This document shows, in pieces, positions 17,693-27,901 of a DNA stretch of 64,000 nt. The DNA is taken from NCBI RefSeq assembly GCF_000764225.1, contig NZ_JQED01000029.1, positions 248,001 to 312,000 on the forward strand, in the 5' to 3' direction. Numbering within the stretch: position 1 is the stretch's first letter; every line of letters starts with the position of its first letter. The position numbers were made by a program, and so were the translations under genes. Below the pieces are notes generated by a model that did not search any database, had not been told where the DNA came from, and saw only the letters and a program-made list of their open reading frames with translations. This stretch comes from Colwellia psychrerythraea. GTDB lineage: Bacteria > Pseudomonadota > Gammaproteobacteria > Enterobacterales > Alteromonadaceae.

Positions 17693-19018
17693 TTATTTTT
17701 CGTCTATTGCCGCTTGCATTGACTGCTCAGCAACTTGCTCTAACCAGTTAAGGTCTACTGTTTGATGTGCTTCACAAATAAACCAAGGTTCACGTGAATC
17801 AGGCTCTAACATAACACCATTATCAATTAAATTGAGGGCAAATTGCGTATAAAGATCGCTATTAGTTTGTTTCCAGTCACGATAATTTTGCGGCACTTTA
17901 TTACCAAAATGAACACCAAACATCGCATCAGGTCCAGCAAAACAATGCTCAACACCAAACTTGGTAAATACTCGTGACAGCAATGCTTGAATTTTTAGAC
18001 CAACACTAGCAATACTGTCAAGCGCATCTGTTTCTTTAAGAACTGTTAACGTAGCTTTCGCTGCACTTAAAGCAACCATATTCGCCGTATATGTACCGCC
18101 ATGTGTCACGCCATTTTTAGCAAAAGAAATAGTATCCATTACTTCAGCTCGACCACCAAAAGCAGCAACAGGATAACCATTCCCCATCGCTTTAGCATAA
18201 GTCGTTAAATCGGCAAAAATGCCATACAAGGCTTGTGCACCGCCTTTAGCAACACGAAAGCCAGTTTTTACTTCATCCATGATCAACAATGAGCCATTGC
18301 TATCACAAACATCACGTAATTTCTGCATATAAGCTTGCGTTGAAGCAATTGAGCCACAGTTGCCCATGATAGGTTCAATTAATATTGCAGCAATATCATT
18401 ACCATGTTCTGCAAATACAGCATCAATAGCGTCAAAATCATTTAATGGTACACTGACTTGATGCTCGCGAGTACTTTGTGGTATCCCGCCACCAAAAGGT
18501 ACAATATCAGGTACTTGTTGCGTATTCACATCCCAATTATCAACATCTGACTTCCACATCACTTCATCGTGTAAGCCATGAAAACCGCCTTCCACAACCA
18601 CAATTTTATTTCGCTGGGTAAAACCACGTGCCGTACGTACTGCACCTATCACAGCTTCAGTACCTGAGTTGGAAAAACGCATTTTATCGATATTAGGACA
18701 GAGTGATTTTACTAATTCAACCACATCAGAATCGAGGCCAGTAGAAAAACCAGAGATGGTTCCTACATCAGTAATCGCCTTGATCACTTCGTTATCGATT
18801 CTTTCATCACGATAGCCTAAAATAATGGGGCCATAAGCTAAGCGAAAGTCGACAAAGGTCTGCTTATCACAATCCGTAATAGTACATCCTTTCATACCAC
18901 TTAAAAATACTGTGTTATCTTCGCCCCAATAACGATAACTATCAGCTACGCCTAACGGCATATTTTCAACGGCTCTTTTAAACATAGCGTTGCTATTTGG
19001 TTTGTCTTTTTTCGTCAT
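17693..19018 (-). CDS. Class III PLP aminotransferase (glutamate-1-semialdehyde aminomutase-like)
   Basis: 441 residues. Fold-type I PLP enzyme: SNSGTEAVIGAVRTAR (phosphate binding, 117-131), LIMDEVKTGFR with D248, and the Schiff-base lysine K276 in TTYAKAMGNGYP. The sequence resembles HemL-like and other class III aminotransferases but lacks the full HemL signature context, so it is probably not the haem-pathway enzyme. It is the last gene on the choline/betaine strand, behind a MarR regulator and a 19-bp palindrome (19185-19203). It may process an amino-group metabolite linked to compatible solutes or amino acids; the substrate is unknown. Start at ATG 19016-19018 (MTKKDKPNSN). Confidence 0.85.
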   Translation of the reverse strand: MTKKDKPNSNAMFKRAVENMPLGVADSYRYWGEDNTVFLSGMKGCTITDCDKQTFVDFRLAYGPIILGYRDERIDNEVIKAITDVGTISGFSTGLDSDVVELVKSLCPNIDKMRFSNSGTEAVIGAVRTARGFTQRNKIVVVEGGFHGLHDEVMWKSDVDNWDVNTQQVPDIVPFGGGIPQSTREHQVSVPLNDFDAIDAVFAEHGNDIAAILIEPIMGNCGSIASTQAYMQKLRDVCDSNGSLLIMDEVKTGFRVAKGGAQALYGIFADLTTYAKAMGNGYPVAAFGGRAEVMDTISFAKNGVTHGGTYTANMVALSAAKATLTVLKETDALDSIASVGLKIQALLSRVFTKFGVEHCFAGPDAMFGVHFGNKVPQNYRDWKQTNSDLYTQFALNLIDNGVMLEPDSREPWFICEAHQTVDLNWLEQVAEQSMQAAIDEK

Positions 19019-19184
19019 GGGGTATTCTCCATCTTAATAAATGATTTTCAATTGGGGCTGTGAATTTTAGCACGGCTTTATGGCGCAGATAATACAGCGC
19101 AAGCACGATGACAGGAAGCGCAATGCGCAATTTTTTGGGGGTATAGTGACTAAAAACAATTAATGTGGTCTGAATAAGCACAAA

Positions 19185-19203
19185 AGTTCACCGTCGGTGA
19201 ACT
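19185..19203. promoter_or_regulatory. Palindromic operator candidate upstream of the aminotransferase
   Basis: AGTTCACCG-T-CGGTGAACT is a perfect 19-base inverted repeat in the 246-base gap between marR and the aminotransferase gene, 167 bases before the latter's start. Size and symmetry fit a MarR- or other HTH-dimer operator. It could also fold as a hairpin ending marR transcription, but there is no U tract. Confidence 0.6.
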
Positions 19204-19264
19204 AGTATTTTCAAAATAATGAATAAATCATAAAGGGGTTATACCAAAGTCAATCTTTTGTATC

Positions 19265-19741
19265 TTACTGCCCTTCTTGAATTTGGCCAACCATCAGTAC
19301 CGGCGCAGCATCAAGTTCTTCGGCATCCATCATAGATGCAATGCGTTCAACGGAGGATAAAAGCTGACTTTGCTCCCAAGATTCTAATGCCTGATAACGT
19401 TTGATAAAATGATCTTGCAACGGCTTTGGAGCTCCTTGAAGTAATCCTTCACCAGTAGAAGAAAGGTATAGCTCAACTTTTCGCTTGTCTAACTGACTAC
19501 GCTTACGCATCACCAATTCTTTTGCTTCTAAACGATCAATAATACTGGTTACCGTTGCCGGACTCAGATTAATTTCTTTAGCAACTTGTTTTGCCATGGG
19601 TCCATCTAACTGAGCGATCTTGGTCATGACCATGAGTTGAGGACCAGTTAGCCCTGACTCTTTATTCAATTGTTTAGAGTGAATTCCAATTGCCCGTATC
19701 ACTTGGCGTAAAGAAATTAAAAGCTGATCGTATTTTTCCAT
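19265..19741 (-). CDS. MarR-family transcriptional regulator
   Basis: 158 residues. The winged-helix core is visible: LTGPQLMVMTKIAQLDGPMAKQ, then LSPATVTSIIDRLEAKELVM and the wing RSQLDKRKVELYLSSTGE. It sits between the porin and aminotransferase genes on the same strand. Likely targets are its own promoter (inverted repeat TAGCCCC/GGGGCTA at 19757-19780 just before its start) and the 19-bp palindrome before the aminotransferase. The ligand is unknown. Confidence 0.9.
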   Translation of the reverse strand: MEKYDQLLISLRQVIRAIGIHSKQLNKESGLTGPQLMVMTKIAQLDGPMAKQVAKEINLSPATVTSIIDRLEAKELVMRKRSQLDKRKVELYLSSTGEGLLQGAPKPLQDHFIKRYQALESWEQSQLLSSVERIASMMDAEELDAAPVLMVGQIQEGQ

Positions 19742-19756
19742 AGTTATCTACTCAAT

Positions 19757-19780
19757 TAGCCCCAAAACATTTAGGGGCTA
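19757..19780. promoter_or_regulatory. Inverted repeat just upstream of marR
   Basis: TAGCCCC (19757-19763) and GGGGCTA (19774-19780) flank a 10-base spacer, 16 bases before the marR start. It could be an autoregulatory site or a terminator hairpin for the porin transcript. It does not share a half-site with the palindrome at 19185-19203. Confidence 0.4.
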
Positions 19781-19987
19781 TCTATATTTACCCATTATCA
19801 ATCAAGATACATGTTTCAGAGTACTTGAGCAATTTCAATTCAAGGCGCTGTGAAAAAATAATGGTTATTCAGAAGAATTACTCCTGCATTCTCTAATAAG
19901 CTACATCCATGTAGCGTCATTGTAAATCACAGCAACGATGATGTGATTTTGCTCAATCGCTTCTGAATGGTAACGGGTAAAAGCAGA

Positions 19988-20692
19988 TTATAAACTAAAT
20001 GTACGAGAAACCGATAGCACTACGCGCGAATCAGCGGTCTCAATATCCATATTAGTGTTTTCAAAGGCCAGATCAAAATCAAACCCTTGCCAATTTGTCA
20101 TGTACTCAACACGGTAATGATTGTAAGCATCTTTACCATCCCATGCCCATTTAGCCTCATCAGCAGAGGTTGAACGGTCAAAACTAACTTTAATACTGTG
20201 TCCTGGAGCCACTTCTACCGTGTGCGCTACCATGGCAATGTAATGACTAACATCTAATCCAAAATAATCCCAGCTGTACCAGAAATTGACTTCACTATCC
20301 CCCATAGAAGAACTGTAACCTAATTTTGCATAAGCTTCAGGGTAGTTATAAGTATCAGACGCAGAGTCACCATGATAGGTGTAATATGCAATACCAGTAT
20401 CTAGAGCAAATTTTTCATTCAGCTGAAAGTATTGTCCAACATAAGCATCCCACTCAACATTCGTATCTTCACCTGAGCCAAAATCTACATTTGACGCCCA
20501 AGTTCCAGCATAAAACCCGCTGTCGGCAGCATAATCTAAGCTCCCTTGCAGCGCTGGATCATTACCTGTTTGGCTAACACCGTTAAATGTGTAATCAGAA
20601 GCTAGGTTAACCGTTGCAGAAAAATCAGCTAAAGCAGTAGTAGAAAGTGTAAGTAAACCTGCGGTAGCCGCTGCAATTAAAGTTTTATTCAT
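19988..20692 (-). CDS. TorF-family putative porin
   Basis: 234 residues from the start at MNKTLIAA (an upstream ATG at 20707 would add MRKII). Signal peptide ending ALA at about residue 22, then DFSATVNLASDYTFNGVSQT, the hallmark opening of the TorF/TIGR02001 outer-membrane family, and a C-terminal strand ending in SRTFSL. Beta-barrel with many aromatic and glycine residues. It follows the BCCT transporter gene after a very short gap and is probably co-transcribed, so it may help choline or betaine cross the outer membrane; that role is inference. Confidence 0.85.
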   Translation of the reverse strand: MNKTLIAAATAGLLTLSTTALADFSATVNLASDYTFNGVSQTGNDPALQGSLDYAADSGFYAGTWASNVDFGSGEDTNVEWDAYVGQYFQLNEKFALDTGIAYYTYHGDSASDTYNYPEAYAKLGYSSSMGDSEVNFWYSWDYFGLDVSHYIAMVAHTVEVAPGHSIKVSFDRSTSADEAKWAWDGKDAYNHYRVEYMTNWQGFDFDLAFENTNMDIETADSRVVLSVSRTFSL

Positions 20693-20728
20693 TATTATTT
20701 TTCTCATTAAAATTTTTGAAACCTGAAA

Positions 20729-21946
20729 CTAGTTTATTAGTTCAATTTTATTAAAATCGATTTTATTTTCTTTCGGTGAACACTCTATTTCGCTGACTAC
20801 TTTAAATTTGGTCAATAAGATAAAAGCAAAACACGTAAAGAACAGACCGATAACGACAGCGCCGACCCATTGGATTTGCAAGAAGTCCAATTTGAATAAC
20901 AACGTCAGTAAACTCAGCGCAATTAAATTACCTAATAAGTATTTAACTTTGCCTAGTCGCTCGACACTCAAGTTCAAATTATCGGTATATAAACGAATCA
21001 AAGAATCGAGTGAGTTAATCACAAAAGTGACTCCAACAATCGCCATCATTATGTTATAGAAACCAGCAGTTTCAATTCCGTTAGCACTGTAGTAATACAA
21101 CACTGTGAACCATATCGCGATTGGGATAGACGGGAATATCAACATAGCACCCAACACTTGATAAGTACGTAAACCACCAACAAAACGAGCAGTAAACTGA
21201 CCAATCATAATGCTCCACGCAAACCACCAGTAAAGGTAGAACTCATGATAATCATTTATTGGCAGAACGAATTCGTGAATATTGCCAAAGTAACCACCAA
21301 GTAAAGCAATGGTACTGGCAAACTCACCAATACTTGAACCTTCTGAAAGGAAAGCCCCTCCCCACATTAGAGCAATCAATCCAATAAATAACCAGGTAGT
21401 TGCTAAGCTTAAAAAACGTACGTAGCGTATGCTGGTACTTGAATAGACTGCCGCAGCAATAACCAAAAAGACAATCAAATAAAAACTACCAATGATTGAT
21501 TCTCCATCGCCAAGTTCAGGGACATACCAAGGTAAATTAGTTAACAATAAGTACGCGGTAAAAGCACAAGTTCCTATGATGACAACATTGTTAATTAGCT
21601 TAACCAATGGCAATTGAAAAAATTGTACATGTGGCTCAATAACACAGAAGTAAAAACAGGTTAAAAAGTAGAAACCCCAGATAAGAAACGCCCAGAAACC
21701 AAATTCAATAGACAAGGCGTTAGTGAAGCTATATTCAGGACTTGTTACTAAATCGGTATATCCTGCAAATTCCGTTAACGGGAACATGATCAGTCCAACA
21801 TCAAGGCCTGAGGTAAATAATATCGCAATAAAAGTAAATGTCTTAACGGGTGTCACCCCCACACAGCGAATGTTACCCCAGCGATATAATACAAAGGCAA
21901 TAGCAGCAAAGGTAAATAAAATCCCTGCAGATAACCAAGCGGTCAT
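20729..21946 (-). CDS. BCCT-family transporter, short form (probable choline/betaine uptake)
   Basis: 405 residues, polytopic inner-membrane protein. Two BCCT landmarks are visible: the glycine-rich TM segment FTSGLDVGLIMFPLTEF at 45-60 (canonical SAGMGIGLMFYGVAEP) and the tryptophan-rich stretch FYLYWWFAWSIMIGQFTARF at 236-255 (canonical FYWAWW...FIARISRG). Typical BCCT proteins have about 500 or more residues and 12 helices; here about 50 N-terminal residues before the glycine segment are missing and the substrate-box tryptophans are changed. Start after a strong GAGGAGG ribosome binding site. The context (betIBA upstream, porin downstream) supports sodium- or proton-coupled choline or betaine uptake. 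Confidence 0.8.
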   Translation of the reverse strand: MTAWLSAGILFTFAAIAFVLYRWGNIRCVGVTPVKTFTFIAILFTSGLDVGLIMFPLTEFAGYTDLVTSPEYSFTNALSIEFGFWAFLIWGFYFLTCFYFCVIEPHVQFFQLPLVKLINNVVIIGTCAFTAYLLLTNLPWYVPELGDGESIIGSFYLIVFLVIAAAVYSSTSIRYVRFLSLATTWLFIGLIALMWGGAFLSEGSSIGEFASTIALLGGYFGNIHEFVLPINDYHEFYLYWWFAWSIMIGQFTARFVGGLRTYQVLGAMLIFPSIPIAIWFTVLYYYSANGIETAGFYNIMMAIVGVTFVINSLDSLIRLYTDNLNLSVERLGKVKYLLGNLIALSLLTLLFKLDFLQIQWVGAVVIGLFFTCFAFILLTKFKVVSEIECSPKENKIDFNKIELIN

Positions 21947-22094
21947 AATAGCCTCCTCATGATGGCTTTAATAAATGTAAACATGTATTACTCCTTTTTT
22001 TATAGTTAGAGCACTCGGTAGCATCCAAGTAAAATTAAGTAAATAGCGTTATTCACTTAGCCTCACCTAGATCTCAAATGTCAATTGTCGACGC

Positions 22095-22110
22095 CATGAT
22101 CAGTATCATG
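22095..22110. repeat. Inverted repeat between betA and the BCCT gene
   Basis: CATGAT-CAGT-ATCATG, embedded in a longer imperfect dyad with CGCC to its left and GGCG to its right (22093-22116). It lies 33 bases after the betA stop and could end or attenuate the betIBA transcript before the transporter gene, or bind a regulator. Confidence 0.4.
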
Positions 22111-22149
22111 ACGGCGATAATTAATACCTGAAGGAGTACTCGCGGTAGA

Positions 22150-23838
22150 TTATGTTTCTATTTTTCTTTTTGACTCGTTAGCACGTTGCTGTTGCTGCCA
22201 GTTTGGCGCAATTTTTACTGCAGCTTGGGATGGTGGCAAAGGTTCACGACCTCGAATAAGGTCAGCAGCACGTTCCGCAACCATAATTGTTGGTGCATTG
22301 AGATTACCGTTAGGAATGGTCGGAAAAATAGACGAATCAACAACACGTAAACCTTCAATACCATGCACACGCGTTTCTGAGTCTACAACGGCTAATTCAT
22401 CTGATCCCATTTTGCATGAGCAGGAAGGATGGTAAGCACTTTCAACAAATTGACGGACAAAGCTATCTATTTCTTCATCACTTTGCACATCAATGCCAGG
22501 CTGAATTTCTTCACCCCGATACTCATCGAGTGCGCTTTGATTAATAATTTCACGAGTCAAACGAACACATGCACGAAAACCTTCACGATCTTCTTCATGT
22601 TCAAGGTAATTAAACTGTATTTGAGGATGTGCTTTAGGATCGTTAGACACCGCTTTAATTGCACCACGACTTTTCGGCTTATTATGACCAATATGAACCT
22701 GAAAACCATGGCCAGCAAACGCTTCTTTACCATCATAACGCATTGCTGCTGGTAAAAAATGGTATTGAAGATCTGGCCATTCAACGTTTGCTTTTGAACG
22801 AATAAAACCACAAGACTCAAAGTGATTGGTAGCGCCTAGCCCTTTTTTAGTGAAAAACCAACGACTGCCAATTAAAAACTTGTTCCACAATCCTAATTGG
22901 CCATTGAGTGATATTGGCTTTTTACACTTGAATTGGAAGTAAAATTCTAAGTGATCTTGTAAATTTTGACCTACACCAGGTAAATCGTGCAGCATTTCAA
23001 TGCCAGCTTCTTGCAAATCTTTTTTAGCGCCAATACCAGAGAGCTGTAGAAGGTGCGGTGAGCCAACAGGACCAGCCGATAAAATAACGTCTTTATCAGC
23101 ACGAACATCAAACAACTTGCCCTTACGTTCATAACGTACGCCAACCGCTTTTTTATCTTCTAGGAGTACTTTGTGAACCAATGCATGGGTTACTACCGTT
23201 AAATTTTCTCGCGTCATTGCCGGACGTAAATAGGCATTAGCGGTAGAGCAGCGCACACCGTCTTTAACGGTCATGTGCATGGGGCCAAAACCTTCTTGGG
23301 CCGCAGCATTGTAATCGTCAGTGGCAAAATAACCGGCCTCAACGCCAGCATCAACAAACGCTTTATACAACGGGTTTTTCATTTCATTGCCGTTATTAAC
23401 ACCTAATGGCCCGCTTTTACCACGGTATTCGTTACCGTCAAAAGCCCAGGTTTCAGCTTTTTTAAAATACGGTAAGCAATGGACATAGTCCCAGTTTTGA
23501 GCACCACTTTGTTGCCATTCATCAAAGTCTCTAGCATGCCCACGTACATACACCATACCGTTAATTGAGGATGAGCCACCTAATACTTTACCGCGAGGAC
23601 AATGCATACGGCGATCATCAAGAAAAGGCTCGGGCTGCGTTTCAAACTGCCACGCGTATTTTTGGGTATTCATTGGGATGGACAATGCCGTTGGCATTTG
23701 AATGAAAATACTTTTATCACTGCCGCCAGTTTCAAGTAACAATATACGGTTATTACTGTCTTCGCTTAACCGGTTTGCAAGTACGCAGCCCGCAGAGCCG
23801 GCACCAACAATAATGAAATCAAATTTTTCGTTTTTCAT
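22150..23838 (-). CDS. betA: Choline dehydrogenase BetA
   Basis: 562 residues, FAD-dependent GMC oxidoreductase that converts choline to betaine aldehyde, membrane associated. The FAD-binding [15 protein letters not shown] is at 12-26. The GMC signatures [20 protein letters not shown] and [15 protein letters not shown] are present. The active-site region near the end contains [12 protein letters not shown] and [17 protein letters not shown]. Length matches the family. 44 bases downstream of betB in the betIBA operon. Confidence 0.95.
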   Translation of the reverse strand: MKNEKFDFIIVGAGSAGCVLANRLSEDSNNRILLLETGGSDKSIFIQMPTALSIPMNTQKYAWQFETQPEPFLDDRRMHCPRGKVLGGSSSINGMVYVRGHARDFDEWQQSGAQNWDYVHCLPYFKKAETWAFDGNEYRGKSGPLGVNNGNEMKNPLYKAFVDAGVEAGYFATDDYNAAAQEGFGPMHMTVKDGVRCSTANAYLRPAMTRENLTVVTHALVHKVLLEDKKAVGVRYERKGKLFDVRADKDVILSAGPVGSPHLLQLSGIGAKKDLQEAGIEMLHDLPGVGQNLQDHLEFYFQFKCKKPISLNGQLGLWNKFLIGSRWFFTKKGLGATNHFESCGFIRSKANVEWPDLQYHFLPAAMRYDGKEAFAGHGFQVHIGHNKPKSRGAIKAVSNDPKAHPQIQFNYLEHEEDREGFRACVRLTREIINQSALDEYRGEEIQPGIDVQSDEEIDSFVRQFVESAYHPSCSCKMGSDELAVVDSETRVHGIEGLRVVDSSIFPTIPNGNLNAPTIMVAERAADLIRGREPLPPSQAAVKIAPNWQQQQRANESKRKIET

Positions 23839-23882
23839 GTAAAACTCTTATTTACTACTTATTAGCTATTTTATTTCAATTT

Positions 23883-25346
23883 TTAAAACGGGCTGTCAAT
23901 TGGCTGTAACCCAACATAGACTGATTTTATTTGAGTGTAATGATTTAGTGTAACAAGACCATTTTCACGCCCAATACCTGACTGCTTATAACCACCCACA
24001 GGCATTTGTGCAGGTGACGCACCAAAGCTATTGATCCAACAAATTCCAGCTTCCATCTTATGAATAACTCGATGAGCACAATTAATATCTTGGGTAAACA
24101 CTGCAGCTGCCAAGCCGTATTCTGTAGCATTAGCTCTTGCTACCACTTCATCTTCATCAATAAATATCATTACCGACATCACAGGCCCAAAAATCTCTTC
24201 ACGGCAAATAGTCATGTCATCAGAACAATCGGTAAAAATAGTCGGTGCAACAAAATAACCATCCGGCGCATTTTTAGGTTGCATCGATTTTCCGCCATGA
24301 AGCAATGTAGCGCCTTCTTTGATACCAAGCTTGATGTAATCCAACACTAAATCAAAGTGCTTTTTAGAGATAAGCGCGCCAAAATTTGTTTTAGGATCCA
24401 TTGGATCTCCAACAATAATGTTTTGACGAGTACGTTGGAGTAATTTCTCAATAAATTTGGGGTACGCTGATTCTTGAACAAATACACGCGTGCCATTGGT
24501 GCAAACCTCACCTTGAGTATAAAAATTACCTACCATGGCGGCAGAAACCGCATTATCGATATCGGCATCGTCAAAAATTATCAGTGGAGATTTTCCGCCA
24601 AGCTCCATAGTGACATCTTTAAGCGTAGTAGCAGCGCCGGCCATAACTTTCTTTCCTGTACCCACTTCACCAGTAAAAGAAACTTTTTCAATAGCTGGGT
24701 GATGGCTTAACCAAGCCCCCACCTCTCCAGCTCCTTGAATAACATTAAATACGCCATCTGGCATGCCTGCTTCGTTAAAAATCTCAGCAAGTTTTAACGC
24801 GCCTAATGGTGTCTCTTCTGAAGGTTTAAAAATCATTGAGTTGCCACACGCTAGTGCTGGAGCTGCTTTCCAACAAGCTATCTGCAGTGGATAATTCCAC
24901 GCACCAATTCCCGCACATATACCTAATGCTTCACGACGAGTGTAATAAAAATCGCCATCCACCTGCTGTTGATTACCTTCGATGCCAGGCGCCAAACCTG
25001 CAAAGAATTCAATAGAGTCAGCCCCTGATTCAACATCAACGACAGACGCTTCTTGCCATGGTTTACCGGTATCAAGTACTTCAATTTCTGCCAACTCATC
25101 ATTACGTTCACGTAACAAGGCAACAGCTTTAAGTAAAATCCTACTGCGCTCTATGGCGCTCATAGCTGACCAAGTAGCAAAACCACGTTGAGCACTTGCT
25201 ATTGCTGCTTGTTTAACCTTTTCATCTGCGATTTCGACCTGATAGATTACTTTTCCCGTCGCAGGGTTAATCACATCAAATGTTTCACCATTGTCGTTTG
25301 CCATGTAGGCACCATCGACAAAATTTTTATAACATACTAACGACAA
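23883..25346 (-). CDS. betB: Betaine aldehyde dehydrogenase BetB
   Basis: 487 residues. NAD(P)-dependent oxidation of betaine aldehyde to glycine betaine. Catalytic C282 in GEVCTNGTR and general base E248 in [10 protein letters not shown] are visible, with the cofactor-binding [11 protein letters not shown] at 224-234. Length and the ending are as in E. coli BetB. Its start overlaps the end of betI by 10 bases, which indicates translational coupling. Confidence 0.95.
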   Translation of the reverse strand: MSLVCYKNFVDGAYMANDNGETFDVINPATGKVIYQVEIADEKVKQAAIASAQRGFATWSAMSAIERSRILLKAVALLRERNDELAEIEVLDTGKPWQEASVVDVESGADSIEFFAGLAPGIEGNQQQVDGDFYYTRREALGICAGIGAWNYPLQIACWKAAPALACGNSMIFKPSEETPLGALKLAEIFNEAGMPDGVFNVIQGAGEVGAWLSHHPAIEKVSFTGEVGTGKKVMAGAATTLKDVTMELGGKSPLIIFDDADIDNAVSAAMVGNFYTQGEVCTNGTRVFVQESAYPKFIEKLLQRTRQNIIVGDPMDPKTNFGALISKKHFDLVLDYIKLGIKEGATLLHGGKSMQPKNAPDGYFVAPTIFTDCSDDMTICREEIFGPVMSVMIFIDEDEVVARANATEYGLAAAVFTQDINCAHRVIHKMEAGICWINSFGASPAQMPVGGYKQSGIGRENGLVTLNHYTQIKSVYVGLQPIDSPF

Positions 25347-25942
25347 TTGACATCTCCGTACTGCTTAAGCAGATCGTCTATAAATTTTTTACATAATTGT
25401 TCGGCCTGTTTAAATTTCTCTTCAGGCCTTGGACTTAACGCGCTACGCAACCAGAAACCATCAATCATCGCAGCTGTCTGTTGAGAAGCAATTACCGCGT
25501 GCTCATCATTTAATAACTGACGAAAGGAGAAAAGTAGGTTGCTGTATAAGCGCTTGCTGTTGATATGCTGCAATCGAGCCAATCCAGGCTGATGCATCGA
25601 TTGAGCCCAGAAGCTAAGCCAGGTTTTTGTAGCCGGTGCAGAACGTTGTAATTGAGTGAAATTTGCCTCAATGATCATTCCAAGGCGTTCTGATGCGCAA
25701 AGCTTTTGCTGATTAATACGCTCAAGTAGTGCAGATTTCAATTGCTCAAGCAGGTGTTTAACCGTTGCTTCAACTAAGTCCTGCTTACCACCAAAATAAT
25801 GACTAATGATCCCTGACGATAAGCCTGCGATCCTACTGATGGTAATAATCGTGGTATTTTGTAAACCATATTGCGATACCGATTCTAAAGTTGCATCGAT
25901 TAACTGCTGTTTGCGTACGGGTTTCATTCCAACTTTTGGCAC
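25337..25942 (-). CDS. betI: BetI, TetR-family repressor of choline-to-betaine genes
   Basis: 201 residues. N-terminal TetR helix-turn-helix ([20 protein letters not shown], then [19 protein letters not shown]) and the BetI-type ligand domain with [13 protein letters not shown] near the end. Choline-responsive repressor of the bet genes by family knowledge. First gene of betIBA; a perfect palindrome lies 18 bases upstream of its start. Confidence 0.94.
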   Translation of the reverse strand: MPKVGMKPVRKQQLIDATLESVSQYGLQNTTIITISRIAGLSSGIISHYFGGKQDLVEATVKHLLEQLKSALLERINQQKLCASERLGMIIEANFTQLQRSAPATKTWLSFWAQSMHQPGLARLQHINSKRLYSNLLFSFRQLLNDEHAVIASQQTAAMIDGFWLRSALSPRPEEKFKQAEQLCKKFIDDLLKQYGDVNCR

Positions 25943-25960
25943 AGGCTTCTCTAATTATTT

Positions 25961-25980
25961 TTAATTGAACGTTCAATTAA
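25961..25980. promoter_or_regulatory. BetI operator
   Basis: TTAATTGAAC-GTTCAATTAA is a perfect 20-base palindrome directly upstream of betI. The ATTGAACGTTCAAT core agrees with what is known of BetI sites in other gammaproteobacteria, so autoregulation of betIBA is very likely. Confidence 0.85.
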
Positions 25981-26466
25981 TTATAATTGTAATAGTTTGA
26001 ACAGAAATGATCAAGGTACCATTACCTCTGTATTAAATTCAGGAATATAACAGCTAAATTGGGGTTAATTGAAACCAATCAGGGATAATTGATCATGGTT
26101 AGGCAAAATAAAGTGAGAATTGATAATCATAGGCCTGCAATTATAAGTTAGTGCACGAACTATATTCCTTGCAGCACATAGTAATAAAAGTACAGCCATA
26201 ACTAATTTCGCTACAATTAGTCGGATAAAGTGTTAAGCGATCAGCTCAGCAAATACGAGATTCGGTCTTTCGTGGCAATACCAACTTGAAGCGTTATATA
26301 AAACATTTGATGATCATTTAACTAAAACAGAAATCCATTAGGTTGCATTTAACGAATCGATTACTGATATAAATCAAGACATATAAATTATTGCTGTGTT
26401 CAACTGCATCACACCAATTAAGTAAATTATTTTGTCTTACACCTAAGACAAATTTGTGTGAGTTTT
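25981..26466. other. Intergenic stretch between betI and the next plus-strand gene
   Basis: About 490 bases between divergently oriented genes, containing the betI promoter and the promoter of the small membrane protein. No gene or RNA structure recognised. Confidence 0.4.
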
Positions 26467-26922
26467 ATGAATAAAACAACAAGAATTGTATTGTTGGCGT
26501 TAGCCGCCTTCTTTTTACTTCTCGGGATAAAAAGTTCTCAGCACTCAAAAACATATGCTGAATTAACAGATCTTCAAACCACTACTGCTACTGTCTTTCA
26601 ATTACATTGTCCGCCAAAAGGTGCCGCTTCATTAAGCCTTACTGGCTCGGATCTTACTTATAATTTATCGGTTAAATTTAGAACAGAATATTGTGATGAA
26701 AAAAAATCACCGGTACTTCTCGGTAAAGAGATCACTTTGCAATCAGTGCAAGTGAACGGAAAGTTCCATCAAGTATATAAAATTGAAAGTAAAGGTCGAA
26801 TGTTACTAAATCCTGATGATGTATTATCAGATCAAACAAGTGCGACACTAGGTTTGTTTTTCTTAGCATTTTTAATCACGGCTTTAGTGCTTTATAAAAG
26901 TCGTCCAGTTAATAATAAATAA
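26467..26922 (+). CDS. Small membrane protein with two transmembrane segments, unknown
   Basis: 151 residues from the ATG (MNKTTRIVLLALAAFFLLLG). An in-frame GTG nine bases upstream is also possible. One membrane helix at 7-22 and one near 125-142 (LGLFFLAFLITALVLY) flank an extracytoplasmic domain of about 100 residues with three cysteines and a beta-rich pattern. The layout is like DUF3592-type proteins, but I would not name the family. No operon partner. Confidence 0.6.
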   Translation: MNKTTRIVLLALAAFFLLLGIKSSQHSKTYAELTDLQTTTATVFQLHCPPKGAASLSLTGSDLTYNLSVKFRTEYCDEKKSPVLLGKEITLQSVQVNGKFHQVYKIESKGRMLLNPDDVLSDQTSATLGLFFLAFLITALVLYKSRPVNNK

Positions 26923-27123
26923 ATTTTAATAGCTATTTCGCATTAACCTAACGCTGTACCGCTTATTATCTAATTTAATGACATAATTAGCGGTGTCATC
27001 GTTTCACACTACAGATGTGACTTTTAATCACAATGGCTGAAGTCTGTCACTTGTTAGTTGAGATTTCAGCGAAAAGAGCTGTTAACATCTAATAAATAGA
27101 ATTGAAACAACAAGATATTTTAT

Positions 27124-27780
27124 ATGAATACTATGAAAAAAATCATCACTAGCCTTTTTCTTACGCTAACCTTAACAGCTTGCTGTGGTGATAATGCCGT
27201 TAAAAAAGCCAATAAGTTCATTGCCAAGCAAACAATCGATAAAACAGATCCCACGTGGAAAACCAAATTAAATAAACCACCATTACTTACTTTCGCAGCC
27301 GATAAAGATTATTTTTGGGAGCTGCAAACGAACCAAGGTGATATCACGATTAAACTGCTCGCTGATTCAGCACCGATGCATGTATCTAGTACCATTTATT
27401 TAACAAAACTGGGCTTCTATGATGAGTTAACTTTCCATCGTGTTATTCCAGGGTTCATGGCGCAAGGCGGTGATCCAACAGGGACCGGTGCTGGTAACCC
27501 AGGTTATAAGTACGATGGTGAATTTTCAGGTGAAATAGGTCATAACGAAGCGGGCACGTTAAGCATGGCAAATGCAGGTCCAGGTACTGATGGTAGTCAA
27601 TTTTTCTTAACTTTTATCCCGACCCCATTTTTAGATGGTAAGCATACTGTTTTTGGTAAAGTGGTTACCGATTTAGATGACAGCTTATCAAAAATTGAAG
27701 CCCTAGGAAGCCGTAATGGCAGAACCAAAGAAGCTGTTAAAATTGTTAAAGCTTCAATTCGTATAGCCAATAAAAAATAA
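27124..27780 (+). CDS. Lipoprotein peptidyl-prolyl cis-trans isomerase (cyclophilin)
   Basis: 218 residues. Signal peptide with a lipobox (LTLTAC, Cys 20, followed by a second Cys), so probably an envelope lipoprotein. The cyclophilin domain spans about 60-215: FWELQTNQGDITIKL, LTFHRVIPGFMAQGGDPTGT (with the catalytic Arg), LSMANAGPGTDGSQFFLTF and KHTVFGKVV. Catalyses proline isomerisation during protein folding outside the cytoplasm, as PpiA-type enzymes do. Monocistronic; a hairpin follows. Confidence 0.92.
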   Translation: MNTMKKIITSLFLTLTLTACCGDNAVKKANKFIAKQTIDKTDPTWKTKLNKPPLLTFAADKDYFWELQTNQGDITIKLLADSAPMHVSSTIYLTKLGFYDELTFHRVIPGFMAQGGDPTGTGAGNPGYKYDGEFSGEIGHNEAGTLSMANAGPGTDGSQFFLTFIPTPFLDGKHTVFGKVVTDLDDSLSKIEALGSRNGRTKEAVKIVKASIRIANKK

Positions 27781-27792
27781 CTATTCTCTTTG

Positions 27793-27825
27793 TATCGTTT
27801 GGCAAAAGCATCGCACCAAACGATA
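27793..27825. terminator. Hairpin between the cyclophilin and GNAT genes
   Basis: TATCGTTTGG (27793-27802) pairs with CCAAACGATA (27816-27825) around a 13-base loop, between convergent genes. No strong U tract, so a probable but not certain terminator. Confidence 0.6.
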
Positions 27826-27901
27826 TATAACATTCAATCTCTCTTAATAAAACCAATAGATTATCAAATGCTCTAACAAGTAAAATTCCTTTCAAATAGT
27901 G

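Noticed and set aside
15750..19985. Similar stretches ending in TGGGTAACGAGTATAAAAG (about 15762-15780) and TGGTAACGGGTAAAAG (about 19968-19983)
   Set aside because: They look like pieces of a dispersed repeat common in such genomes, but the match is short and interrupted, so I do not list an element.
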